A stretch of DNA of 64,000 nt from Legionella norrlandica (GTDB lineage: Bacteria > Pseudomonadota > Gammaproteobacteria > Legionellales > Legionellaceae): the NCBI RefSeq assembly GCF_000770585.1, contig NZ_JNCF01000006.1:24856-88855 (forward strand), read 5' to 3'. Both the position numbers and the translations under genes were made by a program. The first letter of the stretch is position 1, and the number at the start of each line of letters is the position of its first letter. The notes below the pieces were generated by a model, which was given only the letters and a program-made list of their open reading frames with translations, searched no databases and was not told where the DNA came from. This document shows positions 38,500-49,635 of the stretch, piece after piece.

Positions 38500-39705
38500 A
38501 TGTTAAACAGGTTAAAAATCTGTAAATTAATTGTGTTATTTAGCGCCTTGATTTCAGCACAATCAGTATTGGCGGCAGCAGATCATTGGCAGTTAAATAT
38601 GTATAAAGGGGTGACTCCTTTAAGCAATGATATGTACTACCTCCATATGGCAGCTATGGCTGTTTGTGCAGTGATTGGTATTATTGTTTTTGGAGTGATG
38701 ATTTATTCATTAGTTCATCATAGAAAGTCAAAGGGATATCAAGCTGCGACTTTTCATGACAATCCAAAATTAGAAATAGTTTGGACAATTATTCCCTTCT
38801 TGATTCTTGTAGGGCTTGCTATACCCGCAACCAGAGTATTAATGCGTATGGATGATACAGAGCTATCTGATGTTACCGTCAAGATAGTAGGCTATCAATG
38901 GAAATGGCAATATCAATATTTGGATCAAGGCATCAGCTATTTTAGCAGTTTATCAACGCCGTACGAACAGATTGAGAATAAACAAAAAAAGAATCAATGG
39001 TATTTATTGGAGGTGGATAAACCTTTGGTACTGCCAGTTAACAGGAAAATTCGATTTTTAGTCACGTCTAATGATGTAGTCCACTCGTGGTGGGTTCCCG
39101 AATTAGGCGTTAAGAGAGATGCTATACCTGGATTTATGCATGAAGCATGGGCGAGAATTGAAAAGCCAGGAGTATACAGAGGTCAATGCGCAGAACTTTG
39201 CGGTATTAATCATGCTTTTATGCCTATTGTCGTGAAAGCAGTTAATGATGATGAGTTTGAGCGCTGGGTGAATGAGCAAACTAAAGTAGAAGATATTTAT
39301 ATCCAAAAAGAAGGAAAGCCGAGCGAACAAAAAATAATGACTCGCGATGAATTAATGACGTTAGGTAAGCAAAAATATGAGCTGATTTGCTCTGCTTGTC
39401 ATCAAATCAATGGTACTGGTTTACCTCCAATGTATCCTCCCCTTAAAGGCAGCTCTGTTGCTGTTGGGAAACCGATTTCACGTCATATTGAATTACTTCT
39501 CAATGGTGTGCCTGGATCAGCAATGCAAGCTTATAAAGATCAGTTATCTGATGAAGAAATTGCAGCCATTGTGACATACGAGCGTAATGCTTGGGGTAAT
39601 AACACTAATGATTTGATTCAACCCGCAGATGTTGCGGCACTGCGACATGGTACCGATATTAAACCTACCATGGTTAATAAAGCTAAAGCTGGAGGTTTGC
39701 AATGA
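38500..39705 (+). CDS. coxB: Cytochrome c oxidase subunit II with fused cytochrome c domain
   Basis: 401 residues from ATG at 38500, chosen because it precedes a signal peptide (VLFSALISAQSVLAA); an in-frame start at 38434 is longer. Two membrane helices, then the CuA domain with HSWWVPELGVKRDA and GQCAELCGINHAFMP. The C-terminal 100 residues carry ICSACHQINGTG, a haem c site, with a distal methionine in GSAMQAY. This makes the oxidase caa3-like. Overlaps coxA by four bases (ATGA). Confidence 0.95.
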   Translation: MLNRLKICKLIVLFSALISAQSVLAAADHWQLNMYKGVTPLSNDMYYLHMAAMAVCAVIGIIVFGVMIYSLVHHRKSKGYQAATFHDNPKLEIVWTIIPFLILVGLAIPATRVLMRMDDTELSDVTVKIVGYQWKWQYQYLDQGISYFSSLSTPYEQIENKQKKNQWYLLEVDKPLVLPVNRKIRFLVTSNDVVHSWWVPELGVKRDAIPGFMHEAWARIEKPGVYRGQCAELCGINHAFMPIVVKAVNDDEFERWVNEQTKVEDIYIQKEGKPSEQKIMTRDELMTLGKQKYELICSACHQINGTGLPPMYPPLKGSSVAVGKPISRHIELLLNGVPGSAMQAYKDQLSDEEIAAIVTYERNAWGNNTNDLIQPADVAALRHGTDIKPTMVNKAKAGGLQ

Positions 39706-41317
39706 AATACGCAATAGCGCATTCAGAAGATTCTCATGAAGATCATGGTCCCGAGCAAGGCAAGGGTTTTATGGGATTTGTAAAAAGATGGTTATTTACC
39801 ACTAACCATAAAGACATAGGCACTCTGTATCTATGGCTGGCTATGATAAGTTTCTTTGTGGCAGGGGCAATGGCTTTAGTCATCAGGGCGGAATTATTTC
39901 AGCCTGGCCATCGCTTTGTTGACCCCAATTTTTTCAACCAAATGACGACATTGCATGGGTTGATTATGTTATTTGGTGTGGTTATGCCAGCATTCACAGG
40001 GATGGCAAACTGGCAAATCCCTATGATGATTGGGGCGCCTGATATGGCTTTACCTCGTTTAAATAACTGGAGCTTTTGGATTTTACCTTTTGCGTTTTGC
40101 CTGTTGTTCTCTACTATGTTTCATGCTGGAGGTGGTCCTAATTTTGGTTGGACAATGTATGCGCCGTTATCCACAACATATGCTCCGCCCAGTACTGATT
40201 TTATGATCTTTTCCATTCATATGATGGGGCTTTCATCGATTATGGGGTCAATTAATATTATTGCAACTATTCTAAATATGAGAGCTCCGGGCATGACTTT
40301 AATGAAAATGCCTCTTTTTGTTTGGACATGGCTTATTACAGCATTTTTATTGATTGCGATCATGCCTGTTTTGGCAGGTGCTGTGACCATGATGTTAGCT
40401 GATAGGCATTTTGGTACTTCTTTCTTTAATGCAGCTGGCGGTGGTGATCCAATTCTGTTTCAGCACGTATTCTGGTTTTTGGTCATCCTGAAGTTTATGT
40501 TTTAGTCTTACCTGCTTTTGGAGTTATTTCAGAAATTATTCCTACTTTTAGCCGCAAGCCTCTATTTGGTTACCATTTTATGGTTTACGCTACTGTGAGC
40601 ATTGCAATATTGTCCTTCATCGTATGGGCACATCATATGTTCACAACAGGAATTCCATTGGGAGCAGAATTATTTTTTATGTATGCTACGATGCTTATTG
40701 CAGTGCCCACTGGTATCAAGGTATTTAACTGGGTGAGTACTATGTTTAAAGGGGCTATGACCTTTGAAACCCCAATGTTATTTGCAGTAGCTTTTGTATT
40801 TTTATTTACGATTGGTGGTTTCACCGGATTAATGTTGGCATTAGTTCCTGCAGATTTTCAGTATCAAGATAGCTATTTTGTGGTTGGTCATTTCCATTAT
40901 GTTCTTGTACCAGGAGTGATATTTGCTCTGCTAGCAGCGACATATTATTGGTTGCCTAAATGGACTGGACATATGTATAACGAATGTTTAGGCAAATGGC
41001 ATTTTTGGCTTTCTGTAATTTCTGTCAATTTAACCTTTTTTCCAATGCATTTCTTAGGTTTAGCTGGAATGCCAAGAAGAATCCCTGATTATGCTTTACA
41101 ATTCGCCAATTTTAATATGGTTGTAACAATTGGCGCCTTTATTTTTGGATTCTCCCAATTGCTATTCTTATATAACGTGGTAGTAACAATAAGAAAAAGA
41201 GGTACTAATAAGGACATTGCAACCGGCAGGGTTTGGGAAGGATCACATGGTCTGGAGTGGACCTTACCATCTCCACCACCTTACCATACTTTTACAACCC
41301 CACCTGAAATTCATTAA
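39702..41317 (+). CDS. coxA: Cytochrome c oxidase subunit I (frameshifted)
   Basis: The gene encodes the haem-copper subunit in two registers. The first (267 codons) contains MTTLHGLIMLFGVVMPAF with a haem ligand and ends out of frame at FQHVFWF. The second (to 41317) supplies AHHMFTTG and VVGHFHYVL copper/haem histidines. Restoring one T in the T5 run at 40476-40480 recreates FWFFGHPEVYVL, the invariant active-site motif, and a 538-residue protein of normal length. Since coxB, ctaG and coxC are all intact, the break is likely a sequence error; a true mutation would abolish this oxidase. Confidence 0.95.
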
Positions 41318-41330
41318 AGGTGGCTTATTA

Positions 41331-41873
41331 ATGAGCAAGGAGAAGAAGCAACAAAAACTACTGGCTCTCTTGACATTGTTAGTATTAGGAATGTTTGGAT
41401 TTGGTTTTGCCTTGGTCCCTATTTACAATAGTCTGTGCAAAAGTTTGGGTATCAATGGCAAAACAAAAATGGAAGCCATTGCTTATAATGAAAACCAAGC
41501 AAAAATTGACGAGGACAGGGAAGTATTAGTTGAGTTCGTAGCAACAAATAATAGTGGAGTACCTTGGGAGTTCTATCCCAAGACCAAAAAAATTAAAGTA
41601 CATCCAGGAAAAATAGTAAAATTGGCATTCTATGCGGAAAATAAAACAGATCATGCCATGACAGTTCAGGCAATTCCCAGCATAACACCAGGAATTGCTG
41701 CAAAATATTTAAAAAAAACGGAGTGCTTCTGTTTTACACAGCAAACACTAAATGGTCATGAAGCCATGAATATGCCATTACTATTCCACTTGGATACAGA
41801 TTTACCAAAAAATGTTAAAACAGTGACGCTGTCTTATACTTTGTTTGATGTGACGAGTAGAGCAAAATATTAG
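41331..41873 (+). CDS. ctaG: Cytochrome c oxidase assembly protein CtaG/Cox11
   Basis: 180 residues from ATG at 41331, with AAAGGTGG upstream; the longer frame begins inside coxA. One membrane anchor (LLALLTLLVLGMFGFGFALVP), then a beta domain with the copper-binding ECFCFTQQTL motif (CxC) and PVE/FVATN-type strands. Delivers copper to CuB of subunit I. Fourteen bases after coxA, matching the standard coxB-coxA-ctaG-coxC order. Confidence 0.95.
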   Translation: MSKEKKQQKLLALLTLLVLGMFGFGFALVPIYNSLCKSLGINGKTKMEAIAYNENQAKIDEDREVLVEFVATNNSGVPWEFYPKTKKIKVHPGKIVKLAFYAENKTDHAMTVQAIPSITPGIAAKYLKKTECFCFTQQTLNGHEAMNMPLLFHLDTDLPKNVKTVTLSYTLFDVTSRAKY

Positions 41874-41928
41874 CAGATTCAAACCAAATCTGGTTAAAAG
41901 AAATATTGTTACAGGAGATTAAAATACA

Positions 41929-42798
41929 ATGGGAGCACATGGTACATATTATATCCCCAAACCCAGCCACTGGCCTCTAGTCGGTTCAATTGGATTGACT
42001 ACTACTTTAGTAGGTGCTGCATCTTGGCTGCATCATGATTGGTATGGCCCTTATATATTTATCAGCGGGCTATGTATTTTGATAGGAATGATGGTTGGAT
42101 GGTTTGGCCAAGTCATTTATGAAAACAATAAAGGCCTCTACGATTCACAAGTCGATAGATCATTTCGTTGGGGAATGTGTTGGTTCATATTTTCTGAGGT
42201 TTGCTTTTTTGCAGCGTTTTTTGGCGCTTTGTTTTTCGCTCGATTTTGGTCTGTGCCGGTTTTGGGTGGCGAAATGCATCCTATTACCCATTATATTTTA
42301 TGGCCAGAATTTAAAGCATCTTGGCCTTTATTAATTAATCCGAATGATCAGACATTTGCTGGCGCTCATGAAGCTATGGGAGCATGGGGTTTGGCCGCGA
42401 TCAATACCATTATTTTATTAACCTCCGGGGTAACAATCACTTGGGCACATTGGGCTTTGAAGTTAAACAAACGCATACAACTATTGATGGGAATGTCATT
42501 AACAATAGCCTTGGGTATTTTGTTTTTAATGTTGCAAAGCTATGAATATCATGAAGCTTATACAGAAATGAATTTAACATTAGGGGCTGGCATATATGGG
42601 ACTACATTTTTTATGCTCACGGGGTTTCATGGATTGCATGTTACTATAGGTACCATAATGCTTATTGTCATTTTAATTAGGTGTAAAAGGGGAGATTTCA
42701 CCCCTGAACGCCATTTTGCCTTTGAGGGTGTTGCTTGGTATTGGCACTTTGTAGACGTGGTATGGTTATTCCTATTTGTCTTTGTGTACTGGTTATGA
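41929..42798 (+). CDS. coxC: Cytochrome c oxidase subunit III
   Basis: 289 residues with seven membrane helices, the FSEVCFFAAFFGALFFARF helix, AHEAMGAWGLAAINTIILL, and the C-terminal GFHGLHVTIGTIML and WYWHFVDVVWLFLFV motifs of CoxC. AGGAGA precedes the ATG. Last gene of the cox operon, followed by a hairpin at 42841-42865. Confidence 0.96.
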   Translation: MGAHGTYYIPKPSHWPLVGSIGLTTTLVGAASWLHHDWYGPYIFISGLCILIGMMVGWFGQVIYENNKGLYDSQVDRSFRWGMCWFIFSEVCFFAAFFGALFFARFWSVPVLGGEMHPITHYILWPEFKASWPLLINPNDQTFAGAHEAMGAWGLAAINTIILLTSGVTITWAHWALKLNKRIQLLMGMSLTIALGILFLMLQSYEYHEAYTEMNLTLGAGIYGTTFFMLTGFHGLHVTIGTIMLIVILIRCKRGDFTPERHFAFEGVAWYWHFVDVVWLFLFVFVYWL

Positions 42799-42840
42799 CA
42801 AGAAAATAAAAACACATGTCCAATTTAAGATTATTTTACT

Positions 42841-42865
42841 ACCGGGTTTCATAAGTAAACCCGGT
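42841..42865. terminator. Bidirectional terminator between coxC and parB
   Basis: ACCGGGTTT and AAACCCGGT form a nine-base stem around CATAAGT; short T/A tracts flank both sides. The genes converge here. Confidence 0.75.
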
Positions 42866-42914
42866 TTAAAATGGAGTTTCCAGGCTTTCTTCTTTTGATT
42901 CCATTAAATTCAAA

Positions 42915-43778
42915 TTAACTTAATAACTGCGTAATGATTTTCTGTAAATTATGATCGCTATCATAATGAATGACTAACGTCCCTTTGCCAGTTTTCCCTT
43001 GTTTTAACTTAACTTTGGTTTGTAGATGCTTCGCCAAAGAATTCAATTGCTCTCTGAATAAAGGATTATGCTCTTTATGGTGCATTGGTTCTGGTTTTCC
43101 AGCTTTTATTCGTTCAACCAATTGCTCAGTTTCTCTTACTGATAAATTCTTGGCTACTATTAACTGGGAAACTTGATTTTGCTGATCCTCATCTAATGTT
43201 AGCAACGCTCGGGCATGCCCCATGTCTATATCTCCATTTTCCAGCAGCTTTTTTACCGGATTTGATAGGGAGAGTAAACGAAGGAAATTGCTTACTGCAG
43301 TGCGGGATTTACATAATAGATCAGCAACTTGTTGGTGTGTGAGGGCAAACTCGGTAGTGAGTCGATGCATAGCTCGTGCTTGATCCATGGCATTTAAATC
43401 TTCGCGCTGTAAATTTTCAACTAAAGCCATGGCCATTGCAGTTTCATCGTCTACCTGCTTCAGTATAACAGGGACTTCCGTGAGTCCCGCTAACTGGCTT
43501 GCACGCCACCGTCGTTCACCAGCAATGATTTCATATCGACCACTTTCTAATTCTCTAACTAATAAAGGCTGCAAAACACCTTGCTGCTTAATAGATTGCG
43601 CAAGCTCATTTAGCGGGGTTTCTTCCATTCCACCACGAGGCTGATATTTACCTGGTTGCAAACAAGTCACTGCCAATCTTAGTTGTTCTGATTTGGATTG
43701 TTCGTTGAGAAAAGTACCGCCTGATTGACTTAATAAAGCAGATAAATTACGTCCTAAACTGCTGCGTTTTACTGTCAT
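42915..43778 (-). CDS. parB: Chromosome partitioning protein ParB
   Basis: 287 residues. LQPGKYQPRGGME and GERRWRASQLAGLTEVPVI are the ParB/Spo0J CTPase-nuclease-like motifs (GERRxRA), followed by a helix-turn-helix (LTHQQVADLLCKSRTAVSNFLRLL, split here as LTHQQVADLLCKSRTAVSNF) and a C-terminal dimer domain. Binds parS sites near the origin and recruits ParA. Last gene of the mnmG-rsmG-parA-parB unit, 14 bases after parA. Confidence 0.95.
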   Translation of the reverse strand: MTVKRSSLGRNLSALLSQSGGTFLNEQSKSEQLRLAVTCLQPGKYQPRGGMEETPLNELAQSIKQQGVLQPLLVRELESGRYEIIAGERRWRASQLAGLTEVPVILKQVDDETAMAMALVENLQREDLNAMDQARAMHRLTTEFALTHQQVADLLCKSRTAVSNFLRLLSLSNPVKKLLENGDIDMGHARALLTLDEDQQNQVSQLIVAKNLSVRETEQLVERIKAGKPEPMHHKEHNPLFREQLNSLAKHLQTKVKLKQGKTGKGTLVIHYDSDHNLQKIITQLLS

Positions 43779-43792
43779 TATTTAACCTCAAA

Positions 43793-44563
43793 TTAACCTG
43801 CTATGGTTTGTTTGCTAAGCACTTCAGCGGCAAGTACCATATACGCTGCCGCACCTGGTGAGGATTTATCATATTGCAAAGCGGGCATCCCATGACTGGG
43901 CGCTTCTGCGAGCCTGACATTGCGTGGTACCACTGTCCTATACACTTTGGCTGGGAAATGTTCTAGTAATTGTTTGGAAACTTCAGCGCATAGTCTATTT
44001 CGCGCATCGTACATAGTTCGAAGAACTCCTTCAATATGCAAACGCGGATTGACTGAAGACTTAATTTGCTCAATAGTAGACAATAGTGCAGCTAACCCTT
44101 CCAATGCAAAATATTCACATTGCATAGGAATTAAGACAGAATCTGCAGCAACTAAAGCATTAATGGTCAATGTATTCAATGCAGGGGGGCAATCGATCAG
44201 AATAAAATCATAGTTTGATTGTATAGGTTGTAAGGCCTTGAATAGAAAAGTTTCTCGATGATTGCGTTCCATTAAGCTGACTTCTGCGACGGTCAAATCA
44301 TCGTTACCTGGTATTAAATCATAGCCGCAACTGGTAGCCAGACAAGCTTGTTCAGCAAGACAATCACGTAATAAAACGTCATTGGTTGTATGAACCAGTT
44401 GGTTTTTATCTACACCACTTCCCATCGTTGCATTACCTTGCGGGTCCAAATCGATCAGCAAGACTTCTTGTTTTGATGCCGCCAGTGATGCGGATAAATT
44501 GATGGCTGTAGTTGTTTTGCCTACCCCACCTTTTTGATTGGCAATGGCTATGACTCTCGCCAT
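43793..44563 (-). CDS. parA: Chromosome partitioning ATPase ParA
   Basis: 256 residues. IANQKGGVGKTTTAINL is the deviant Walker A with signature lysine, VLLIDLDPQGNAT the A' motif and FILIDCPPALN Walker B. A chromosomal Soj/ParA without an N-terminal DNA-binding domain. ATPase that moves or positions ParB-parS complexes. Starts two bases after rsmG. Confidence 0.96.
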   Translation of the reverse strand: MARVIAIANQKGGVGKTTTAINLSASLAASKQEVLLIDLDPQGNATMGSGVDKNQLVHTTNDVLLRDCLAEQACLATSCGYDLIPGNDDLTVAEVSLMERNHRETFLFKALQPIQSNYDFILIDCPPALNTLTINALVAADSVLIPMQCEYFALEGLAALLSTIEQIKSSVNPRLHIEGVLRTMYDARNRLCAEVSKQLLEHFPAKVYRTVVPRNVRLAEAPSHGMPALQYDKSSPGAAAYMVLAAEVLSKQTIAG

Positions 44564-44565
44564 AA

Positions 44566-45192
44566 TTATTCCTTGTTCGTGTTATTGATAAGCACGCAGC
44601 AACGCTCACCTTCGATATCCTGTACAAGATATCGTTCAATTTGGTATTTTTTATGGATTGTAGCTAATTCAGTATCTGGAAATCGGCCTTTCATTGCTAA
44701 CCATAACCCATCTTGAGCGATAAGGTGTTGAGTCCAGTTAATCATTTGTTCGAGACTGCTAAATGCTCTGCTTATTACTGTATCAAAACCATAATTTGGG
44801 TGGTAGTTCTCAACCCTAATTTGTATCAGCTCAAGATTTTTTAAATTAAGTTGACGTTTTACTTCATTTAGAAAACGAATTTTTTTTCCATTACTATCCA
44901 ATAATACAAATTGTAAACCAGGTTTGGCAATAGCCAAAGGAATGCCTGGTAAGCCAGCTCCAGTCCCAACGTCTAAAATTTTTTCCCCTTTAATCCAGGG
45001 TAAGATGGCAAGACTATCGAATAGATGCTTGCTGATCATAGTTTCTATATCGCGTATTGCAGTCAGATTATAGGCTTTATTCCATTTATTGAGTAGTAAT
45101 AAAAAATACCATAATGGATCACAAATAGAATCTAGCCCAAATGATTTTAAACCCTCGCTGAGTAATAGTTTTATTTTGGCGTTGTCAGTCAT
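44566..45192 (-). CDS. rsmG: 16S rRNA (guanine-527-N7)-methyltransferase
   Basis: 208 residues of the GidB/RsmG family: [41 protein letters not shown] (SAM loop) and [13 protein letters not shown]. Methylates N7 of G527 in 16S rRNA; loss gives low-level streptomycin resistance in other bacteria. Overlaps mnmG by four bases. Confidence 0.96.
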   Translation of the reverse strand: MTDNAKIKLLLSEGLKSFGLDSICDPLWYFLLLLNKWNKAYNLTAIRDIETMISKHLFDSLAILPWIKGEKILDVGTGAGLPGIPLAIAKPGLQFVLLDSNGKKIRFLNEVKRQLNLKNLELIQIRVENYHPNYGFDTVISRAFSSLEQMINWTQHLIAQDGLWLAMKGRFPDTELATIHKKYQIERYLVQDIEGERCCVLINNTNKE

Positions 45193-47063
45193 ACAGGAAG
45201 TCGATTTTTTTTCAAGTGTACAAGTAATAGCGACAAAGCCGCTGGTGTGACGCCAGAAATACGTCCAGCCTGAGCTATAGTGGTTGGCTTGATTCGATTA
45301 AGCTTTTGAATAACTTCACTTGATAAACCAATGACCTCATTATAATCCAAGTTGTCTGGTAACAAAGTATTTTCATGCTTGCGTAATTTTTCAATTTCGT
45401 GTTGTTGTCTATCAATATACCCGACATATTTATTTTGAATTTCGATTTGCTCTGTGACATCCAGAGGTAATTTGGGCAAATCTAAGTCTTCTATCATTAA
45501 TAAATGTTGATAGTTAATTTCAGGACGCTTCAGGAATTCATCGGCTCGGCAATCATGTTGCATGGGATTAAGAAGGATATCTTTAAACAACTCATTATGA
45601 TTTACTCTAACCCAGCTGTTATGCAACAAAGTTTGGGACGACTCTATAGTTTCCCGTTTTTTGGAAAAGATTTCCCATCGCCTTTCACCAACTAGGCCAA
45701 GTTTTCGACCGGTTTCTGTTAATCTTAAATCAGCGTTGTCTTCACGCAATAGCAATCGATATTCGGCTCTTGAAGTAAACATTCTATAGGGTTCTTGTGT
45801 TCCACAGGTGATTAAATCATCAATGAGAACACCAATATAGGCTTCATCTCTGCGTGGACACCACAATTCTTTATCTTGTACTTGCAAAGCGGCATTCATA
45901 CCAGCAATAATTCCTTGTGCTGCTGCTTCCTCATATCCAGTGGTACCGTTAATTTGCCCAGCAAAAAACAAATTTGAAATTACTTTGGTTTGCAAAAAGG
46001 AAGTTAATCCGCGAGGATCGAAGTAATCATACTCGATGGCATAACCTGGTCTAGTGATGTGTGCATTTTCAAATCCCTTAATTGTACGGACAAATTGCAC
46101 TTGTACTTCAAAAGGCAAGCTTGTAGAAATTCCATTAGGGTATATTTCTTCTGTTGTTAAGCCTTCCGGTTCAACAAAAATTTGATGAGATGTTTTATCA
46201 GCAAAGCGAACGACCTTGTCCTCTATTGAAGGGCAATAACGAGGTCCAACCCCTTCAATAATTCCCGCATACATTGGCGATTTATCCAAGTTATTTCTTA
46301 TAATTTCATGAGTAGCTTCAGTAGTATGCGTTATGTGGCACGGAATCTGTTTGGGATGGTGCAGAACGCTACCCAAGTATGAGAACACGGGGGTTGGGGT
46401 ATCGCCTGGCTGCACAACCATCTGGCTAAAATCAATAGTTCTTTTATCTATTCGTGGCGGAGTTCCCGTTTTCAGACGGCCAACAGGTAAATCTAGATCT
46501 CGCAGGCTTTTAGCTAATGCTATCGATGGCGGATCCCCAGCTCTACCTCCTTCATATTGGCTCATTCCCACATGAATTTTACCACCCAAGAAAGTTCCTA
46601 CGGTTAATACAACTGCCCGTGCCCTGAGATTCAGCCCCATCTGGGTTACAACACCGGTTACTAAACCATTTTCAATTATCAAATCATCAACAGCCTGTTG
46701 GAATATAGTTAAATTAGGCTGTGTTTGAAGTTGCTCACGAATTGCTTGCCTATAAAGAACTCGATCTGCTTGAGCACGGGTTGCTCGAACAGCCGGACCT
46801 TTGGATGCATTGAGAATACGAAATTGAATACCTGCCCGATCAGCTGCTTTAGCCATTGCTCCGTCCAGGGCGTCAATTTCTTTGACTAAGTGCCCTTTCC
46901 CTATACCGCCTATTGCAGGATTACAGGACATTTGCCCAAGCAAGTCTATGTTATGAGTCAGTAGTAAAGTTTTCACGCCAATACGTGCTGCAGCAAGAGC
47001 CGCTTCTGTGCCAGCATGTCCTCCGCCTACTACTATGACATCATATAACTGTTCAAGATTCAT
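45189..47063 (-). CDS. mnmG: tRNA uridine-5-carboxymethylaminomethyl modification enzyme MnmG
   Basis: 624 residues. [21 protein letters not shown] binds [29 protein letters not shown] and GTPPRID are invariant. The C-terminal helical domain ends [20 protein letters not shown]. With MnmE it modifies wobble U34 of several tRNAs. First gene of the gid-par block, which in many proteobacteria lies near the replication origin. Confidence 0.97.
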   Translation of the reverse strand: MNLEQLYDVIVVGGGHAGTEAALAAARIGVKTLLLTHNIDLLGQMSCNPAIGGIGKGHLVKEIDALDGAMAKAADRAGIQFRILNASKGPAVRATRAQADRVLYRQAIREQLQTQPNLTIFQQAVDDLIIENGLVTGVVTQMGLNLRARAVVLTVGTFLGGKIHVGMSQYEGGRAGDPPSIALAKSLRDLDLPVGRLKTGTPPRIDKRTIDFSQMVVQPGDTPTPVFSYLGSVLHHPKQIPCHITHTTEATHEIIRNNLDKSPMYAGIIEGVGPRYCPSIEDKVVRFADKTSHQIFVEPEGLTTEEIYPNGISTSLPFEVQVQFVRTIKGFENAHITRPGYAIEYDYFDPRGLTSFLQTKVISNLFFAGQINGTTGYEEAAAQGIIAGMNAALQVQDKELWCPRRDEAYIGVLIDDLITCGTQEPYRMFTSRAEYRLLLREDNADLRLTETGRKLGLVGERRWEIFSKKRETIESSQTLLHNSWVRVNHNELFKDILLNPMQHDCRADEFLKRPEINYQHLLMIEDLDLPKLPLDVTEQIEIQNKYVGYIDRQQHEIEKLRKHENTLLPDNLDYNEVIGLSSEVIQKLNRIKPTTIAQAGRISGVTPAALSLLLVHLKKNRLPV

Positions 47064-47363
47064 TTTTTAACCATTTTAACCATATGAATGAAAGCAAAGC
47101 TTTATTTTTGCAAAAAACAAATAAAATCTGCACACATTAAAAAATGTGCAATTATACACCTTTTTGTCAATTGTCCCAAGGTGGTTACGCGATAATATGA
47201 TTGAATTAATAAATGCTGCTTCACAAGGTAAATGACTTGGACCATTTTGAGACCAACAATAGTAGTTATCAACGCACCGTAGTACCGCTCAGGCAAAATC
47301 ATACTTTATATGTTATATGAATTAAAAGCGTCATTCTAATCATTTTTGTAGAATGGTTTTGAA
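47064..47363. other. Intergenic region upstream of mnmG
   Basis: 300 bases. A TGCACACATT/AATGTGCA hairpin lies at 47129-47150; otherwise no gene or clear promoter is seen. Confidence 0.4.
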
Positions 47364-49282
47364 TCAACAAGGTATGATTTTGCTCTGATTATTGCTTAAT
47401 AAAGATTGCCAATCACTTGTTTCATTATCAACTTCTTCCATAGCTCCTTCAGGTTGTTGGCTCTTGTCAACTGAATTTCGAGGGGGTGATTTTTCTTTGG
47501 ATTGAAAGAAACTAGGTTTGGCTTTAGGTTTCCACCAGTTATCCGGATCTTCACAGAAAGCCTTATATTCATTGTCATCAAAAGCTTTAATCGTATCTTT
47601 CGCAGGTTTGAAAATCGCATTGATCATCAAGTTGGTAGCAATAGCAACTCCAATAGTTGCTCCGAGGACTGCGAATCCAATCCCTAAAGGCAGGAAGACA
47701 AAACTAACAAAAACAATCGCGGGGATAAGTGATTCGATGAGTACCGAACGAACTAAATGCATGGTTTGAAAAACAACCATTTGTTTTTGATACTCCGCTT
47801 CTGCCTTTAATTTTTTAATTTCCAGAAAGAGGAACTTTTTCTCGTTATCATCCAGGTCGGCATTTTTTTCCAAAAGAAGTTTGAATAACTCTACTTTGTT
47901 ATTATATTCTTCTTTAGTTTCTTTAGATGAAACATGAGCTTTATAGACTTCTACTCCTCCTTTGACCCCATTATAAATCACTGTAAAGGCAAGACAAAGA
48001 GCAGCACCAGCAATAGTAATTGCAAGTAAAGCAGGACCTGCGAAAGGCATGAAAGGTGCTGCTAGTAAAGCAAAAGCGAGCATTAAACCAATGGCATAAG
48101 CTATGTTGGTGTATAAACTAATCTTTTGCAAATCCCACGTTCTTTCTTCTTGTTTTCTTGCCCGTTTTAACCTGATAATTGCAATTCGTATTCCCTTATT
48201 TTTTTAGCAGTCTCTTCGTCCCCCTCTTCCTTGAATTTTTCTTTGGCTTTTTTAATTAAGCGTTCTAATCCTTTAATGTTGTTATCAAAATCAAGCATTT
48301 CTTTATTATGGCGAGTTTTTTGCTCTTCAAAATCCCATATGGCTATACTAATGTCGAATACTAAAAGAGCTAACGTTAAAACGTCACCCCAAGTACCTAG
48401 GGCTCCTTTCCCAGTTAACCAAAAAAAACAAACCAGGTTTCCTGTCGCCCAAATGGAATCATTGAGTAAGCTGAATTTTCTTTGGTCCCATTGAGTAAGG
48501 AATCGTTCTGTCCAAGGTTTCCTTTTCTCCTTTTCACTCATCCAAGGGCCTTTAATGGTGTGTTTCAGCAAAAGAAACATATTGAGGGAGAATCGAAAAT
48601 AATATAAAGCCCAACTTATTGTACCAGTATAGGGATCAGGAGCTTTAACAACTTGAGTTGCCTGAGTTACATTGAAAAAATCAGTAGGTAATGCCCCCAG
48701 TATCACTTTTAAGAAGCTTGATCCCCAAACCCAATACAATCGTTTCTCATTAAACCAACCCATCGCTTCTTTGATAGTTTTGGTTTTATGATCTAGAGAG
48801 TCGACTATTTTCTCAGCCAACTCTTTGCCAAGGAAAATGCTTAAGTATTTAACAGGATAGCCATCAGTAGCCTGACGATATTTTTGAGTGAGAGGAGTTT
48901 CTTGTCCTAGGCTTATTTTCTTGTAATTTAAATAATCTATTAATTCGGCACATCGTTTAAGGTGTTTCGTATATATTCTAAAATTTTCAACTTTTTGGTG
49001 TTGTTCTTCATATTTTTTTTCAGCTAGCAACAGCAAATAGGTAACTTGCAAATCGCGTAGAAATTTTTTTTTATTTTCTTCATTCATATAATGAAGTATG
49101 ACTTCATCTGTATTTTCTAAAATTCCAAGATAAAAGCTTAGAGGAGTCATGAAATCTCCACCTTTAGCTTTTCTGTTATACTCAAGAAGTTCTTCTACTT
49201 TTTCATCATAGCGTAGCTCAATTTCCTCATCGTTTTTGAGAGTTTCCAGATAAGATTGAAGAATTAAACTACTGGTTGCCAT
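47364..49282 (-). CDS. Large coiled-coil/membrane protein, Legionella-type hypothetical (frameshifted)
   Basis: Two adjacent frames of 371 and 255 codons appear to be one protein. The first ends ...IREYELQLSG at a TAA. The second lacks an ATG (TTG at best) and its frame is open upstream as LKRARKQEERTWDLQKI. Adding one base in AA at 48169-48170 (plus strand) joins them as ELQLSGLKRARKQEE, giving 639 residues and a continuous charged helix. Hydrophobic spans: around residues 280-330, and a hairpin with TNIAYAIGLMLAFALLAAPF and LAITIAGAALCLAFTVI plus another pair near 530-565. The C-terminus is Ser/Gln-rich. No known domain; a Dot/Icm substrate is possible but unproven. Confidence 0.6.
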
Positions 49283-49635
49283 AAGCGATCTCTTTCTCTT
49301 TTTTAATTTTTATTAATTGCTTAATATAAATGATACTATAAGAAGCAAGTTTGTTCTTTTTTATAACATAATATTTATTTTGAATACAAGTCGGGTATTC
49401 CTGGGTTTACATTATTGATACTAAAATTTGCGAGAACTTATGAGAGATGTTGTTTGAAAGTAAATATTTTTATTCGCTTTTTTCATTATAACTAGGGCAA
49501 TGATAAAGACTCATTCTCCCTTTTAAACGACTACTAGATAAGCCAAAAGGTTTTGACAGAAAAGAACTCAATCAATCCCATGCAGAGCTTAGCAAAAAAC
49601 TCTAAAATTAAAAAAGGGAAGCCAAAAACCTGCTG
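49283..49635. other. AT-rich intergenic region
   Basis: 353 bases between the minus-strand mscL end and the start of the large hypothetical gene. It must contain the latter's promoter; none could be placed and no repeat or ORF is convincing. Confidence 0.4.

Noticed and set aside
40476..40505. Programmed frameshift in coxA
   Set aside because: Seven other unrelated genes show the same kind of single-base loss, so a gene-specific recoding signal is unnecessary.
47102..47302. 66-codon minus-strand ORF upstream of mnmG
   Set aside because: No ribosome-binding site, odd composition and no domain.
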